From JBEBGV01 sp040081265 (GTDB lineage Bacteria > Acidobacteriota > Vicinamibacteria > Vicinamibacterales > UBA2999): 64,000 nt of DNA. A program made the position numbers and the translations under genes. Numbering within the stretch: the stretch's first letter is position 1; the number at the start of each line of letters is the position of its first letter. Under the pieces are notes generated by a model, which ran no database searches, was not told where the DNA came from, and saw nothing but the letters and a program-made list of their open reading frames with translations. The stretch lies in contig JBEBGV010000003.1 of the NCBI GenBank assembly GCA_040081265.1, forward strand, positions 1 to 64,000. The letters run 5' to 3'. Shown piece by piece: positions 54,013 to 62,532 of the stretch.

Positions 54013-55089
54013 GTGAATTCGTTGGCAGCCCTCGGGTGGGATGATCGTCGCGCGCTGGAATTTGAGGCGTGGGCGGGCAAGCCCGACGTCGAGCCTGGTC
54101 GCGTCGTGATCGAGTTCAATCACATCTTCAGGGTCCAGGTCGCAGCTGGTGATATCGAGGTCACGACCTCGGGGCGCCTGAAGCACCAGGCCGAGAGCCG
54201 CAGCGAGCTGCCGGCGGTCGGCGACTGGGTGGTCGTCCGCCGGCGCGAAGGCCAGGCCAGCGGCGACATCGTGGCCCTGCTGCCGAGGCGGAGTTGCTTC
54301 TCGCGCAAGGCCGCGGGCAACGTGACCGACGAGCAAGTCGTCGCGGCCAACGTGGACGTGGCGTTCATCGTGATGGGGCTCGATGGCGACTTCAACCTGA
54401 GGCGGCTCGAGCGCTACCTGCTTCTCGCCCGCGAGAGCGGTGCAACCCCGGTCATTCTCCTGACCAAGACCGACCTTGTGGCTGACCTCGCCGCACGGCT
54501 CGCCGAGGTGGCGACCATCGCACAGGGCGTGCCGGTCCACGCGCTGAGCCCCAAACGCGGCGAAGGACTCGAACTGGTGACGCAGTACCTGACGGGCGGG
54601 CGGACGGCTGCGTTGCTGGGATCATCCGGCGTGGGGAAGAGCACGATCATCAATCGCCTGGTCGGAGATGAGTTCAGGCCAACGCGCGACGTGCGCGCGT
54701 CCGATTCACGGGGGCGGCACACCACGACGCACCGCGAGCTCGTCACCCTGCCTGACGGCGGTCTGATCATCGACACGCCCGGTATGCGTGAACTGCAGCT
54801 CTGGGATGTGGGTGATGCGGTCAGGGAAACGTTCGAGGACGTCGAGTCGCTCGCCGCGGAATGTCGGTTCGGCAACTGCCGACACCGCAATGAGCCCCGC
54901 TGCGCGGTGAAGGCGGCGGTCGTTGACGGCAGCCTGAGTGCGGTGCGGCTGGAGAGCTACCACAAGCTGCAGGACGAGATCGCGTTCCTCACCCGTCAGC
55001 AGGACGAGAAAGCGCTGCTCGACGAGAAGCGTCGTACCAAGGTCACTCAGAAGGCCCTCAGACAGCATCTCAAAACCAAACGAGGATAG
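54013..55089 (+). CDS. rsgA: Small ribosomal subunit biogenesis GTPase RsgA
   Basis: 358 aa circularly permuted GTPase for late 30S maturation. An OB-fold (about 30-105) comes first, then G4 LLTKTDL, G1 LGSSGVGKSTI and G3 DTPGMREL in permuted order, and a zinc site CRFGNCRHRNEPRCAV. I prefer GTG 54013 (MNSLAALGWDDRR) with AGGA 7 nt upstream; TTG 53977 is an alternative with 12 extra residues. The C-terminus is Lys/Arg-rich. Confidence 0.94.
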   Translation: MNSLAALGWDDRRALEFEAWAGKPDVEPGRVVIEFNHIFRVQVAAGDIEVTTSGRLKHQAESRSELPAVGDWVVVRRREGQASGDIVALLPRRSCFSRKAAGNVTDEQVVAANVDVAFIVMGLDGDFNLRRLERYLLLARESGATPVILLTKTDLVADLAARLAEVATIAQGVPVHALSPKRGEGLELVTQYLTGGRTAALLGSSGVGKSTIINRLVGDEFRPTRDVRASDSRGRHTTTHRELVTLPDGGLIIDTPGMRELQLWDVGDAVRETFEDVESLAAECRFGNCRHRNEPRCAVKAAVVDGSLSAVRLESYHKLQDEIAFLTRQQDEKALLDEKRRTKVTQKALRQHLKTKRG

Positions 55090-55091
55090 AC

Positions 55092-56252
55092 GTGCCACTG
55101 CTCCTTGTGTTGTTGCTCCTGTTGAATCCGGATGTGCAGGCTCGTGGCCAGCGCGGACGTCCGCCTGCTCCTGCTCCCGCACCGGCTCCGGCCGCGCCGA
55201 CCTTCTTCGTGTCAACGCTCACGCCAGCCGAGATGCAGAACCAGCAGGCCGTTCTCGACACGTCTCTTGGCGAGATTGTGCTGGACCTGCTGCCCGACGC
55301 CGCACCCAACCACGTGGCCCACTTCATCACCCGCGCCCGCGAGGGTGCCTACGACGGTACGACGTTCCACCGGGTGATCTCGCTCGGGATCATCCAGGGT
55401 GGGGACCCGTTGTCAAAGGACCCGACCAAAGCGGACCTGTACGGCACCGGCGGCCTGCGTGAGCTGCGCTTCGAGGCCAACGCCGAGAAACACACCCGCG
55501 GCGCGGTGTCCGCCGTGCTCATCCCGAACAACCGTGACAGCGCCGGCGCACAGTTCTTCATCTGCGTCAGCGATCAACCGGCGCTCGATGGCGGCTACAC
55601 CGTGTTCGCCCGCGTGGCGGAGGGTATTGGCGTCGCCGCGCGCATCTCACAGGCGATGGCTGATGCCCGCGGCGCACCCGTCGAGCGCATCGTCATGAAG
55701 AAGGTGACGATCCGCGACAAACCCGCGCCAACGCCAGTGCCGTTCTCCATCGAGACGTCCGACGAACTCGGCAGGTATCGGGCGACGCTCGAAACGACCC
55801 TCGGGCGGATTGTGCTGGAGTTTTTTCCGGACCGCGCACCGACTCACGTACGGAACTTCCTGCGTCTGGCGCAGGCTGGCGTCTATGACGGGACGTCCTT
55901 CCACCGCGTGGTCAGGGGCTTCGTGATTCAAGGCGGCTTCCTGCCGTCGCGCAATCAGCCACTCGACGACAAACAGGAGGCGTTTGTCCAGAACCTCCCG
56001 CCCGAATTCAACGACACGCCGCACGACGTCGGCATTGTGTCGATGGCCCGTGCCGCGGATCCGGGCAGCGCCACGACGTCGTTCTTCATCGTGACCGCGC
56101 GCTCGTCCGCTCTCGACCGCGTCTATAGCGTGTTCGGCCGCGTGGTTGAAGGGCTGGAGGTCGTGCAGGCGATCGAGGCAACGCCGGTCAACGGCGAAGC
56201 CCCGGTCACGCGCGTCGAAATCACCAAGGCCACGATCAGCCGCGTACCGTGA
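55092..56252 (+). CDS. Secreted protein with two cyclophilin domains
   Basis: 386 aa peptidyl-prolyl isomerase. GTG 55092 lies 2 nt after the rsgA stop. A short hydrophobic signal (PLLLVLLLLLNPDVQA) and a Pro/Ala linker precede two cyclophilin-type domains, about 50-205 (YDGTTFHRVI; GAQFFICVSD) and 225-385 (YDGTSFHRVVRGFVIQGGF; TTSFFIVTA). The conserved Arg in FHR is present in both, and the second domain is closer to the active consensus. It probably assists periplasmic folding. Tandem cyclophilins in one chain are uncommon. Confidence 0.9.
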   Translation: MPLLLVLLLLLNPDVQARGQRGRPPAPAPAPAPAAPTFFVSTLTPAEMQNQQAVLDTSLGEIVLDLLPDAAPNHVAHFITRAREGAYDGTTFHRVISLGIIQGGDPLSKDPTKADLYGTGGLRELRFEANAEKHTRGAVSAVLIPNNRDSAGAQFFICVSDQPALDGGYTVFARVAEGIGVAARISQAMADARGAPVERIVMKKVTIRDKPAPTPVPFSIETSDELGRYRATLETTLGRIVLEFFPDRAPTHVRNFLRLAQAGVYDGTSFHRVVRGFVIQGGFLPSRNQPLDDKQEAFVQNLPPEFNDTPHDVGIVSMARAADPGSATTSFFIVTARSSALDRVYSVFGRVVEGLEVVQAIEATPVNGEAPVTRVEITKATISRVP

Positions 56253-56279
56253 ACGGCGGGTCCTTCGGACCCGCCCTAC
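56253..56279. repeat. Palindromic repeat (GGCGGGTCC family), copy identical to that at 51611
   Basis: GGCGGGTCC (56255-56263), loop TTC, GGACCCGCC (56267-56275), then CTAC. It fills the gap between the convergent ends of the cyclophilin gene (56252) and the cytochrome gene (56276), overlapping the latter's last codon. Confidence 0.85.
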
Positions 56280-56689
56280 TTAATCAGAAACGACCCGTCG
56301 GGCTGGGCGTCGCGATGCGCCATGTGGCAGTTCGCGCAGACGGCCTTGATCTCGCCCACCGAGAACTCCGCGCCCTCTTTGCTCTTCTGACCGGCAACGG
56401 CAATCAGATCCTGCGTCTGCTTGGTGCCGGTCCCGGCCAGTTCCTTGGCGTCCGTGTTCTTGCCGTCCCAGTATTTCTGTGCGACGACGAACGCCTCGCG
56501 GGCTGATGCCGCCTGCATCGCGATCGCGTCCCAGTCCTCCGCGGCGACGGCCTTGTCGATGCTGGCGGTAAATGCGCCGAGGTCCTTCATCGCTTTCTGA
56601 TAGTCGGCCGGGGGTTTTTCCGCGGCGGACGCGACGAGTCCGAGCACGGCGACACCCAGGAGCACTGCGAACCATTGCTGCTGACGCAT
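56276..56689 (-). CDS. Cytochrome c'-type (class II) periplasmic cytochrome
   Basis: 137 aa. A signal peptide (to VASAA) precedes a helical domain with the heme motif VCANCHMAH near the C-terminus, the placement found in four-helix class II cytochromes. The last codon lies in an intergenic repeat. GAGGA lies 8 nt before ATG 56689; an in-frame ATG at 56701 is less likely. The partner oxidase or reductase is not in the window. Confidence 0.88.
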   Translation of the reverse strand: MRQQQWFAVLLGVAVLGLVASAAEKPPADYQKAMKDLGAFTASIDKAVAAEDWDAIAMQAASAREAFVVAQKYWDGKNTDAKELAGTGTKQTQDLIAVAGQKSKEGAEFSVGEIKAVCANCHMAHRDAQPDGSFLIK

Positions 56690-56701
56690 ATCGATCCTCA
56701 T

Positions 56702-56864
56702 TCCCGCCCATAGAGTGGGCAGCGACGGCCAGTGCTGAGCAACAAGTGCGCCACGCGATGCGCACGCGTGATTTCACGGATTCGACGCGGATGCGAGATA
56801 TCACGCGCCAAGGAATTCGCAGCGGTCGCGGAATTTTCGGCGGGTCGTTCCGACCCGGCGTGCA
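56702..56864. repeat. Gap with a small palindrome and a diverged repeat copy
   Basis: GCCCA-TAGAG-TGGGC lies at 56706-56720. A diverged member of the GGCGGGTC family, CGGGTCG (56841-56847), loop TTC, CGACCCG (56851-56857), lies just beyond the dinB stop. I see no gene here. Confidence 0.55.
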
Positions 56865-57956
56865 TCACTCGAACGGGAGACTGGGCTGCTCGGGATCTTC
56901 GTCGGTCTGGTAGGGATCGCGCAGGTTGTGCACGCTGACGCCGAGCAGGCGCACGGGCCGGTGTCCGGCCTCGGTGCGCTGGAGCAACGCGATCGCCCGG
57001 CTGACGATAGACGTTTCCTCGCGTGTGGGCGCTTCGCTGTGGCTGCGCGTGATGGTGGTGAAGTCGCTGTAACGCACCTTGATGGTCACGGTCGCGGCGA
57101 CAAGATCCTTCTGCGCCAGCCAGGCGCAGGCGTCTTTGGCCATCACCTCAATCTCGTGGCGGATTTCGTCGATGTTGGTAAGGTCGGTCACAAACGTGTT
57201 CTCGGAGCCCGACGACTTCGGCTCGTACTCGTTGACGACCGGTCGGTCGTCGATGCCTCTCGCCAGCTGCTGCAGCCACGCTGCCAGCGATCCCACGGTT
57301 TCCTGGAGCATGCGTGGATCGGCCGTGCGTACGTCGGTGAGCTTCTCGATCCCCTTCTCGCGAAGTTTCTTTGCCGTGACCGGCCCCACGCCCCACAGGG
57401 CATCCACCGGAAGGCCATGCAGGAAGGATTCGACCCTCTCCGGCGCAATCACGGTGAGGCCGTCAGGCTTTTTCCAGCCCGAGCCGATCTTGGCGAGGAA
57501 CTTGTTGGGGGCCACCCCGGCCGAGGCGGTCAGGCCGGTGGCGTTCTTGATGGCGTCCTTCAGCCGTCGCGCCACGGTGACGCCGAGCGGCTCATGCCAG
57601 GCATTTTCGGTGACATCCAGATACGCCTCATCAAGCGACAGGGGCTCAACGAGGGGGGTCACCGACCGGTAGATGTCGAAGACCTGCTTTGAGACATCGC
57701 GGTACTTGATGAAGTTGGGACGGACGATGACCAGCGACGGGCAGAGACGAACCGCCCGGCTCATCGAGATGGCCGAGCGTACGCCGAACTCGCGTGCCTC
57801 GTAGCTGGCGGCTGCCACCACCCCCCGCTTATCCGGATCTCCGCCCACCGCAACCGGCCTGCCCTTGAGCGCAGGGTTGTCGCGCTGTTCGACCGAGGCG
57901 TAGAACGCGTCCATGTCGAGGTGGAGGATCCGGCGGAGGGGCAGGGGGGCGTTCAC
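56865..57956 (-). CDS. dinB: DNA polymerase IV (Y-family)
   Basis: 363 aa translesion polymerase. Catalytic acids are in HLDMDAFYASVEQ and PLSLDEAYLDVTEN; helix-hairpin-helix GVGPVTAKKLREKGI and a little-finger domain follow, ending in QPSLPFE, which fits the beta-clamp-binding motif. GTG 57956 overlaps the dut stop by 4 bp, so damage-tolerant synthesis is coupled with dUTP removal. No LexA-type operator was recognised upstream. Confidence 0.95.
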   Translation of the reverse strand: MNAPLPLRRILHLDMDAFYASVEQRDNPALKGRPVAVGGDPDKRGVVAAASYEAREFGVRSAISMSRAVRLCPSLVIVRPNFIKYRDVSKQVFDIYRSVTPLVEPLSLDEAYLDVTENAWHEPLGVTVARRLKDAIKNATGLTASAGVAPNKFLAKIGSGWKKPDGLTVIAPERVESFLHGLPVDALWGVGPVTAKKLREKGIEKLTDVRTADPRMLQETVGSLAAWLQQLARGIDDRPVVNEYEPKSSGSENTFVTDLTNIDEIRHEIEVMAKDACAWLAQKDLVAATVTIKVRYSDFTTITRSHSEAPTREETSIVSRAIALLQRTEAGHRPVRLLGVSVHNLRDPYQTDEDPEQPSLPFE

Positions 57957-58384
57957 CGTCCGGTTACGCCAAAACCGCCCCGTGTAACGTCTTTAATCGC
58001 ATCGACTTCCTGCCAGGCCACGCGAGGGGCCGGCAGGACGATGCCCTGAGCCAGACGGTCGCCGCGGCTGACCGAGACCGGGTTGACCGTGAAGTTCAGG
58101 ACCTGAATCATCACCTCATCGGTGGGACCAGAGTAATCTGGGTCGATGACGCCCACGCCGTTGGCGACGAGCAGTCCGCGCTTGAGCGGCGTGCTGCTTC
58201 GGGCGAAGATCCCGAGAAAATGCCCGGCTGGCACCTCGATGACGAGGCCGGTGCGTATGAGGGCGATCTGGCCGGGGGGCACGACGTGGTCGTGGCTCGC
58301 CGCGAGGTCGAAACCGGCGGATTGATCTGTGCCATAGGCGGGGAGCGGAACCGTGGAATCGAGTCGTCTGATCTTGAGCAGCAT
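57953..58384 (-). CDS. dut: dUTP diphosphatase
   Basis: 143 aa trimeric dUTPase. Its motifs are in order: DQSAGFDLAA (1), FARSSTPLKR (2), VIDPDYSGPTDEVMIQVLN (3), GDRLAQGIV (4) and RGGFGVTGR (5). ATG 58384 gives MLLKIRRLDS; the longer frame to 58423 is unsupported. TATCCT (58396-58391) ends 6 nt upstream, predicting a leaderless transcript. The next gene's possible start (GTG 58353) would overlap head to head. Confidence 0.94.
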   Translation of the reverse strand: MLLKIRRLDSTVPLPAYGTDQSAGFDLAASHDHVVPPGQIALIRTGLVIEVPAGHFLGIFARSSTPLKRGLLVANGVGVIDPDYSGPTDEVMIQVLNFTVNPVSVSRGDRLAQGIVLPAPRVAWQEVDAIKDVTRGGFGVTGR

Positions 58385-61202
58385 CTCGGCAGGATACCGG
58401 AACCTCCTGACACCCGTGGTCACTGTCCTGGCCCTCGTCCTGGCGCTGGCCGGGAGCGCGGCGGGTCAGGCACCCTCGCCCCAACTCGGTCTCGACCCCG
58501 CGATCAAGACGGGGAAGCTGCCGAACGGCCTGACCTATTACATCCGCCCGAACGGGCGGCCCGAGAAGCGCGTGTCGCTGCGACTGGCCGTGAAGGCTGG
58601 CTCCATCGACGAGGCCAACGATCAGCGCGGCCTGGCGCACATGCTCGAGCACATGGCGTTCAACGGGACCACCCACTTCAAGCCAGGTGAACTCGTCGCC
58701 TACCTCGAGTCGATCGGCGCGCGTTTCGGCCCGCACCTCAACGCCTACACGAGCTACGACGAGACGGTCTACATGATCGACGTCCCGACCGACCGCGACG
58801 GCGTGGTCAGTCGCGGGTTCGAGGCGCTGAGCGACTTCGCCGGTGGCATGACGCTCGACCCGAAGGAGATCGATCGTGAACGCGGCGTGGTCATCGAAGA
58901 GTGGCGTCAGAGGCAGGGCACGCAGTCACGGGTGCAGGCGATCCAGGACCCGGCACTCTATGGGCGGTCGCGTTACGCTGAGCGCCTCCCGATCGGCACG
59001 ACCGAGATCCTCCGGAGCTTCACGCCGCAGCGGCTGCGCGACTTCTATCGCACGCAGTATCGACCCGATCGCATGGGCGTGATCGTTGTCGGCGATATTG
59101 ACCCGGCGACCGCTGAGCAGCTGGTCCGGCAGCACTTCGGTCCGCTGCGGGCCGCGGGCGCGGCCACGACACGGCCAATCTATCCGATTCCGCCACATGT
59201 GGCGACGCGGTACGCCGTCGCGGTTGACCGCGAGGCGCAGGGCTCGTCGGTGACCGTAGTGCAGAAGCGGCCACGGCAGAACATGCGGACGGTTGCCGAC
59301 TACCGGCGCCAGCTGGTGCTGTCGCTGGTCCACCAGATGATCAACGCCCGCCTGGGGGAGATTGCGCGTAGGCCCGACGCTCCGTTTCTCGGCGCCTCGA
59401 CTGGCGAGAGCAACCTCGGTCGCACACTCGACGCCTTCACGATGTCGGTGCGTGTGAACGACGGAGGCACCGATGCGGGCCTGGCAGCAATCGTTCAGGA
59501 AATCAAGCGTGTCCGCGAGTTTGGTTTCGGCGAGGCCGAGCTGGACCGTGCCAAGCGCGAAACGCTGACCTCCTATGAGCGCAGCTTCAGCGAGCGCGAC
59601 AAAGCGGAGAGCGACGGCTTCGTCAACGAGCTGGTGAACCTGTTCCTCGAAGGCGAGCCGTCCCCCGGCATCGCCGCCGAGTACGAGATCGCGAAGCAAG
59701 CGATACCGACCATCACCGCCGCCGAGGCGGCAGCGCTCGTCCGCACCCTCGTGCCCGAGCGCGACCGTGTCGTGATCAGCGTCTCTCCTGAGAAGGCTGG
59801 CTTGACCCCACCGACCGCGGCGTCGCTGGCGGCGGCGCACACGAAGGGGCTGGATGCTCCTGTCAGTGCGTGGAAGGACGACCTGGCGGACCGTGCGTTG
59901 CTCGCGACGGCGCCTACGCCCGGGTCGGTGCGGTCGCGACGCGAGATCCCGGAGATCGGTGTGACCGTGCTGACGCTGTCCAACGGCGTCGAGGCGTGGC
60001 TCAAACCCACTGACTTCAAGAACGACCAGGTGGTGTTCACGGCCTACGCCAAGGGGGGGACGTCGCTGGCCTCACCCGCGGAGTATCGCGACGCCTCGCT
60101 CGGGCCGACGCTCGTCGGGCTGTCTGGGGTTGGCGGGCTGACGCCGGTCGATCTCGACAAGCTGCTCGCGGGCAAGACCGCCGGCGCGGCGCCGTTCATG
60201 GGCAGCGCGACTCACGGCATTTCTGGCGCGGCTGCGCCGACCGATCTCGAGACGGCGATGCAGCTGTTGTATCTGAACTTCACCGCACCGGATCACACGG
60301 CTGAAGGATTCGAACTGATGAAGCGCCGGCTTCGCGCAGCGCTGGCCAATCAGGCGCAGAGCCCCAACGCCGTCTTCGGCGAACGTGTGCGCGCGATCAA
60401 CACGCTGGACCACTACACCTCGAGGGCCATGAAGCCCGAGGACGTAGACGCGCTGAACGCCGATCGCATGGCCGCGTACTATCAGGCACGTTTCAGCAAC
60501 GCCGCCGATTTCACGGTGTTCGTCGTCGGCACCTTCACGGTTGAGCAGATCACGCCGCTCCTCAATACCTACGTCGCTTCGCTCCCGTCTCGCGGTACAC
60601 CGACTGCGGCGTTTGGCGACGTCCGACTGCAGTTCCCGGCCATGATTCAGCGTGAGAAGGTGGCTAAGGGCCAGGACCCGAAGAGCCAGACCATCGTCAG
60701 CTTCTTCGCGGATCCTGGATTGAACGAGCTCGAGATGTTCCGCACCAACGCGGCTACCGAGGTGCTCGAGATGAAGCTGCGCGACATCCTGCGCGAGGAA
60801 CTGGGCGGCACCTACAGTGTTGGCGTCGGGTTCTCCAACACGCAACCGCTGCCCGGCTACGGCACCACGGCTGTGCAGTTTGGCAGCGCGCCGGAAAACG
60901 TGGATAAGCTGGTGGCCGCGGTCCTTGCCGAAGTGCAGCGTCTTCAGCGCGAGGGACCGTCCGCAGACGATGTGGCGAAGGTGAGGGAAACGCAGAAGCG
61001 TGACATCGAAACCGCGATGCGTCAGAACGGGTACTGGATGAACTCGCTGCAGACGCTGCATCTCTATGGCTGGGATCCCGTCCGCATCTCGAAGCGACTC
61101 GAGCGCGCAGAGCAGCTGACTGTCGAGAACGTCCACGACGCGCTGAAGAAGTACTTCCCGACCGACCGCTACACGGTGGTGAGTCTGGTGCCGGAAAAAT
61201 AG
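58353..61202 (+). CDS. M16 family zinc peptidase, full-length (PqqL-like)
   Basis: Up to 949 aa, with a signal segment (VVTVLALVLALAGSAAGQA). It carries two M16 repeats: the first has the zinc motif RGLAHMLEHMAFNGT and distal Glu in ERGVVIEEWR; the second half (about 540-949) lacks a zinc site and includes REELGGTYSVGVGF. This is the two-in-one version of the paired M16 genes near 25 kb. Start is uncertain: GTG 58353, TTG 58374 or GTG 58416; only the last avoids overlap with divergent dut. The first gives the best charged n-region. Confidence 0.9.
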   Translation: MESSRLILSSISAGYRNLLTPVVTVLALVLALAGSAAGQAPSPQLGLDPAIKTGKLPNGLTYYIRPNGRPEKRVSLRLAVKAGSIDEANDQRGLAHMLEHMAFNGTTHFKPGELVAYLESIGARFGPHLNAYTSYDETVYMIDVPTDRDGVVSRGFEALSDFAGGMTLDPKEIDRERGVVIEEWRQRQGTQSRVQAIQDPALYGRSRYAERLPIGTTEILRSFTPQRLRDFYRTQYRPDRMGVIVVGDIDPATAEQLVRQHFGPLRAAGAATTRPIYPIPPHVATRYAVAVDREAQGSSVTVVQKRPRQNMRTVADYRRQLVLSLVHQMINARLGEIARRPDAPFLGASTGESNLGRTLDAFTMSVRVNDGGTDAGLAAIVQEIKRVREFGFGEAELDRAKRETLTSYERSFSERDKAESDGFVNELVNLFLEGEPSPGIAAEYEIAKQAIPTITAAEAAALVRTLVPERDRVVISVSPEKAGLTPPTAASLAAAHTKGLDAPVSAWKDDLADRALLATAPTPGSVRSRREIPEIGVTVLTLSNGVEAWLKPTDFKNDQVVFTAYAKGGTSLASPAEYRDASLGPTLVGLSGVGGLTPVDLDKLLAGKTAGAAPFMGSATHGISGAAAPTDLETAMQLLYLNFTAPDHTAEGFELMKRRLRAALANQAQSPNAVFGERVRAINTLDHYTSRAMKPEDVDALNADRMAAYYQARFSNAADFTVFVVGTFTVEQITPLLNTYVASLPSRGTPTAAFGDVRLQFPAMIQREKVAKGQDPKSQTIVSFFADPGLNELEMFRTNAATEVLEMKLRDILREELGGTYSVGVGFSNTQPLPGYGTTAVQFGSAPENVDKLVAAVLAEVQRLQREGPSADDVAKVRETQKRDIETAMRQNGYWMNSLQTLHLYGWDPVRISKRLERAEQLTVENVHDALKKYFPTDRYTVVSLVPEK
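58385..58396 (-). promoter_or_regulatory. -10-like hexamer at a predicted leaderless dut start
   Basis: TATCCT (58396-58391) is followed by 6 nt and ATG 58384, placing +1 on the A of the ATG. No Shine-Dalgarno is visible. Confidence 0.4.
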
Positions 61203-61230
61203 CTGACCGTTCCCTTCAGGAGCACACCAT

Positions 61231-61824
61231 ATGCAGCTCACAGACCTTCTTGCGCAGTCGGGCGGTCTCTCGTCGATGGCACGGGAGCTTGGCGTCAGCG
61301 AATCCCAGGCCGCCAGCGGCGCCGCTGCACTGCTGCCGGCAATTCTTGGCGGCTTCAAGAAGCAGGCGCAGGCGCAGCCGACCGGGCTCGATGGACTGGG
61401 CGGTCTCATTGGTGCTCTTGGTGGAGGTGGACTCCTCGATGATGTGCTGTCGCCCCAACCCACCAACGTGGGTCGTGGCAACGATGTCCTGGGGCAGATC
61501 TTCGGCTCGAAGGACGTGAGCCGATCGGTGGCGCAGAATGCGGCGTCGCAGTCGGGCCTCGATCCGGCTTTGCTCAAGAAGATGTTGCCGATGCTGGCGA
61601 TGCTTGTGACCGGCTTCATGGCGAAGCAGGCTGGTGCCGCGGCGGCTCCCGCTGCCTCCGGAGGAGGGCTGGGCGATCTGCTGGGCGGGCTGCTTGGTGG
61701 CTCGGGTGCTGCGGCCCAGCGTGGGGCAGTGGCGTCAGGCGGCCTCGGATCCATGCTCGACATGAACGGCGACGGCAACGCGCTCGACGACATCCTGCGG
61801 ATGGCCGGCAAGGCGTTCCGATGA
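61231..61824 (+). CDS. DUF937 family protein
   Basis: 197 aa. MQLTDLLAQSGGLSSMARELGVSESQAASGAAALLPAILGG is a clear DUF937 N-terminus. Gly/Leu-rich stretches follow, and the end has LDMNGDGNALDDILRMAGKAF, an EF-hand-like Asp-rich loop. The fold is proposed helical and the function unknown. AGGAG lies 8-12 nt before ATG 61231, 28 nt after the peptidase gene. Confidence 0.85.
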   Translation: MQLTDLLAQSGGLSSMARELGVSESQAASGAAALLPAILGGFKKQAQAQPTGLDGLGGLIGALGGGGLLDDVLSPQPTNVGRGNDVLGQIFGSKDVSRSVAQNAASQSGLDPALLKKMLPMLAMLVTGFMAKQAGAAAAPAASGGGLGDLLGGLLGGSGAAAQRGAVASGGLGSMLDMNGDGNALDDILRMAGKAFR

Positions 61825-61920
61825 AACTCAATCCCTACCTGGCCTTCGACGGCCGATGTCGTGAAGGTGCAGCTGCCGTATCAGGCGACGTTCTGGGCCA
61901 ACAGCTGATCGGCAACTAGC
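61821..61920 (+). pseudogene. Remnant of a PhnB/VOC-family gene
   Basis: ATG 61821 starts KLNPYLAFDGRC, typical of the N-terminus of PhnB-like VOC proteins. A second frame then encodes VVKVQLPYQATFWANS and a stop (to about 61910), which resembles the family's C-terminal segment with QxTFW. About 100 residues between the two are missing and the frame differs, so this appears to be an internal deletion relic. ATG overlaps the DUF937 stop. Confidence 0.6.
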
Positions 61921-61944
61921 AGAAGCAGAGCGCCCACGCTCTCA

Positions 61945-62532
61945 ATGAGCATCGAGATTCGACGCGGGACGGCGGAAGGGCTCAGCCAGTACGCGCGCGT
62001 CTCGATTGCCTTTGAGGTCACTCAGGTCTACGACGTCACGACCAGGCCAGGCGATCGACTAGATCTCATCGTTCGCCAGCTGGCCGAACCTTACGCCAAG
62101 GACTACGACGCGGTCGGGGAGCCTCCGACCGAGTGGCCTCGTCAGTTCGATATCTCGCCGTGGAGCTTTTTCGCCGCGTTTGAGCACGGCCGACGGGTCG
62201 GGGGTGCGACCGTCGCGTGTCGAACGCCCAGTCTCGACATGCTCGAGGGTCGCCACGACCTCGTAGTGCTCTGGGACATTCGCGTGGCGCCATCAGCACG
62301 GCGACGAGGCGTTGGCGCCGCTCTGTTCAGTGCCGCCACTGAGTGGGCCGCCGCCACCGGCTATCAGGAACTCAAGGTCGAGACGCAGAACGTCAACGTG
62401 CCGGCCTGCCGGTTCTATGAACGTCACGGCTGCGTGCTTCGTTCTGCCAACCGGGGCATGTATGCAGAACTGCCGGAGGAAATTCAACTTCTCTGGTACA
62501 AGCGCCTTGCTCCTGTTCCCGAAAGCTCTTAG
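61945..62532 (+). CDS. GNAT acetyltransferase, streptothricin acetyltransferase-like
   Basis: 195 aa. Motif A is IRVAPSARRRGVGAALF and the downstream LKVETQNVNVPACRFYERHGCVL is typical of the streptothricin/nourseothricin acetyltransferase (Sat) branch of GNAT proteins. An aromatic, substrate-facing N-terminal half (PRQFDISPWSFFAAF) is present. Whether it modifies an antibiotic or another amine cannot be read from sequence. No ribosome site is evident before ATG 61945. Confidence 0.8.
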   Translation: MSIEIRRGTAEGLSQYARVSIAFEVTQVYDVTTRPGDRLDLIVRQLAEPYAKDYDAVGEPPTEWPRQFDISPWSFFAAFEHGRRVGGATVACRTPSLDMLEGRHDLVVLWDIRVAPSARRRGVGAALFSAATEWAAATGYQELKVETQNVNVPACRFYERHGCVLRSANRGMYAELPEEIQLLWYKRLAPVPESS

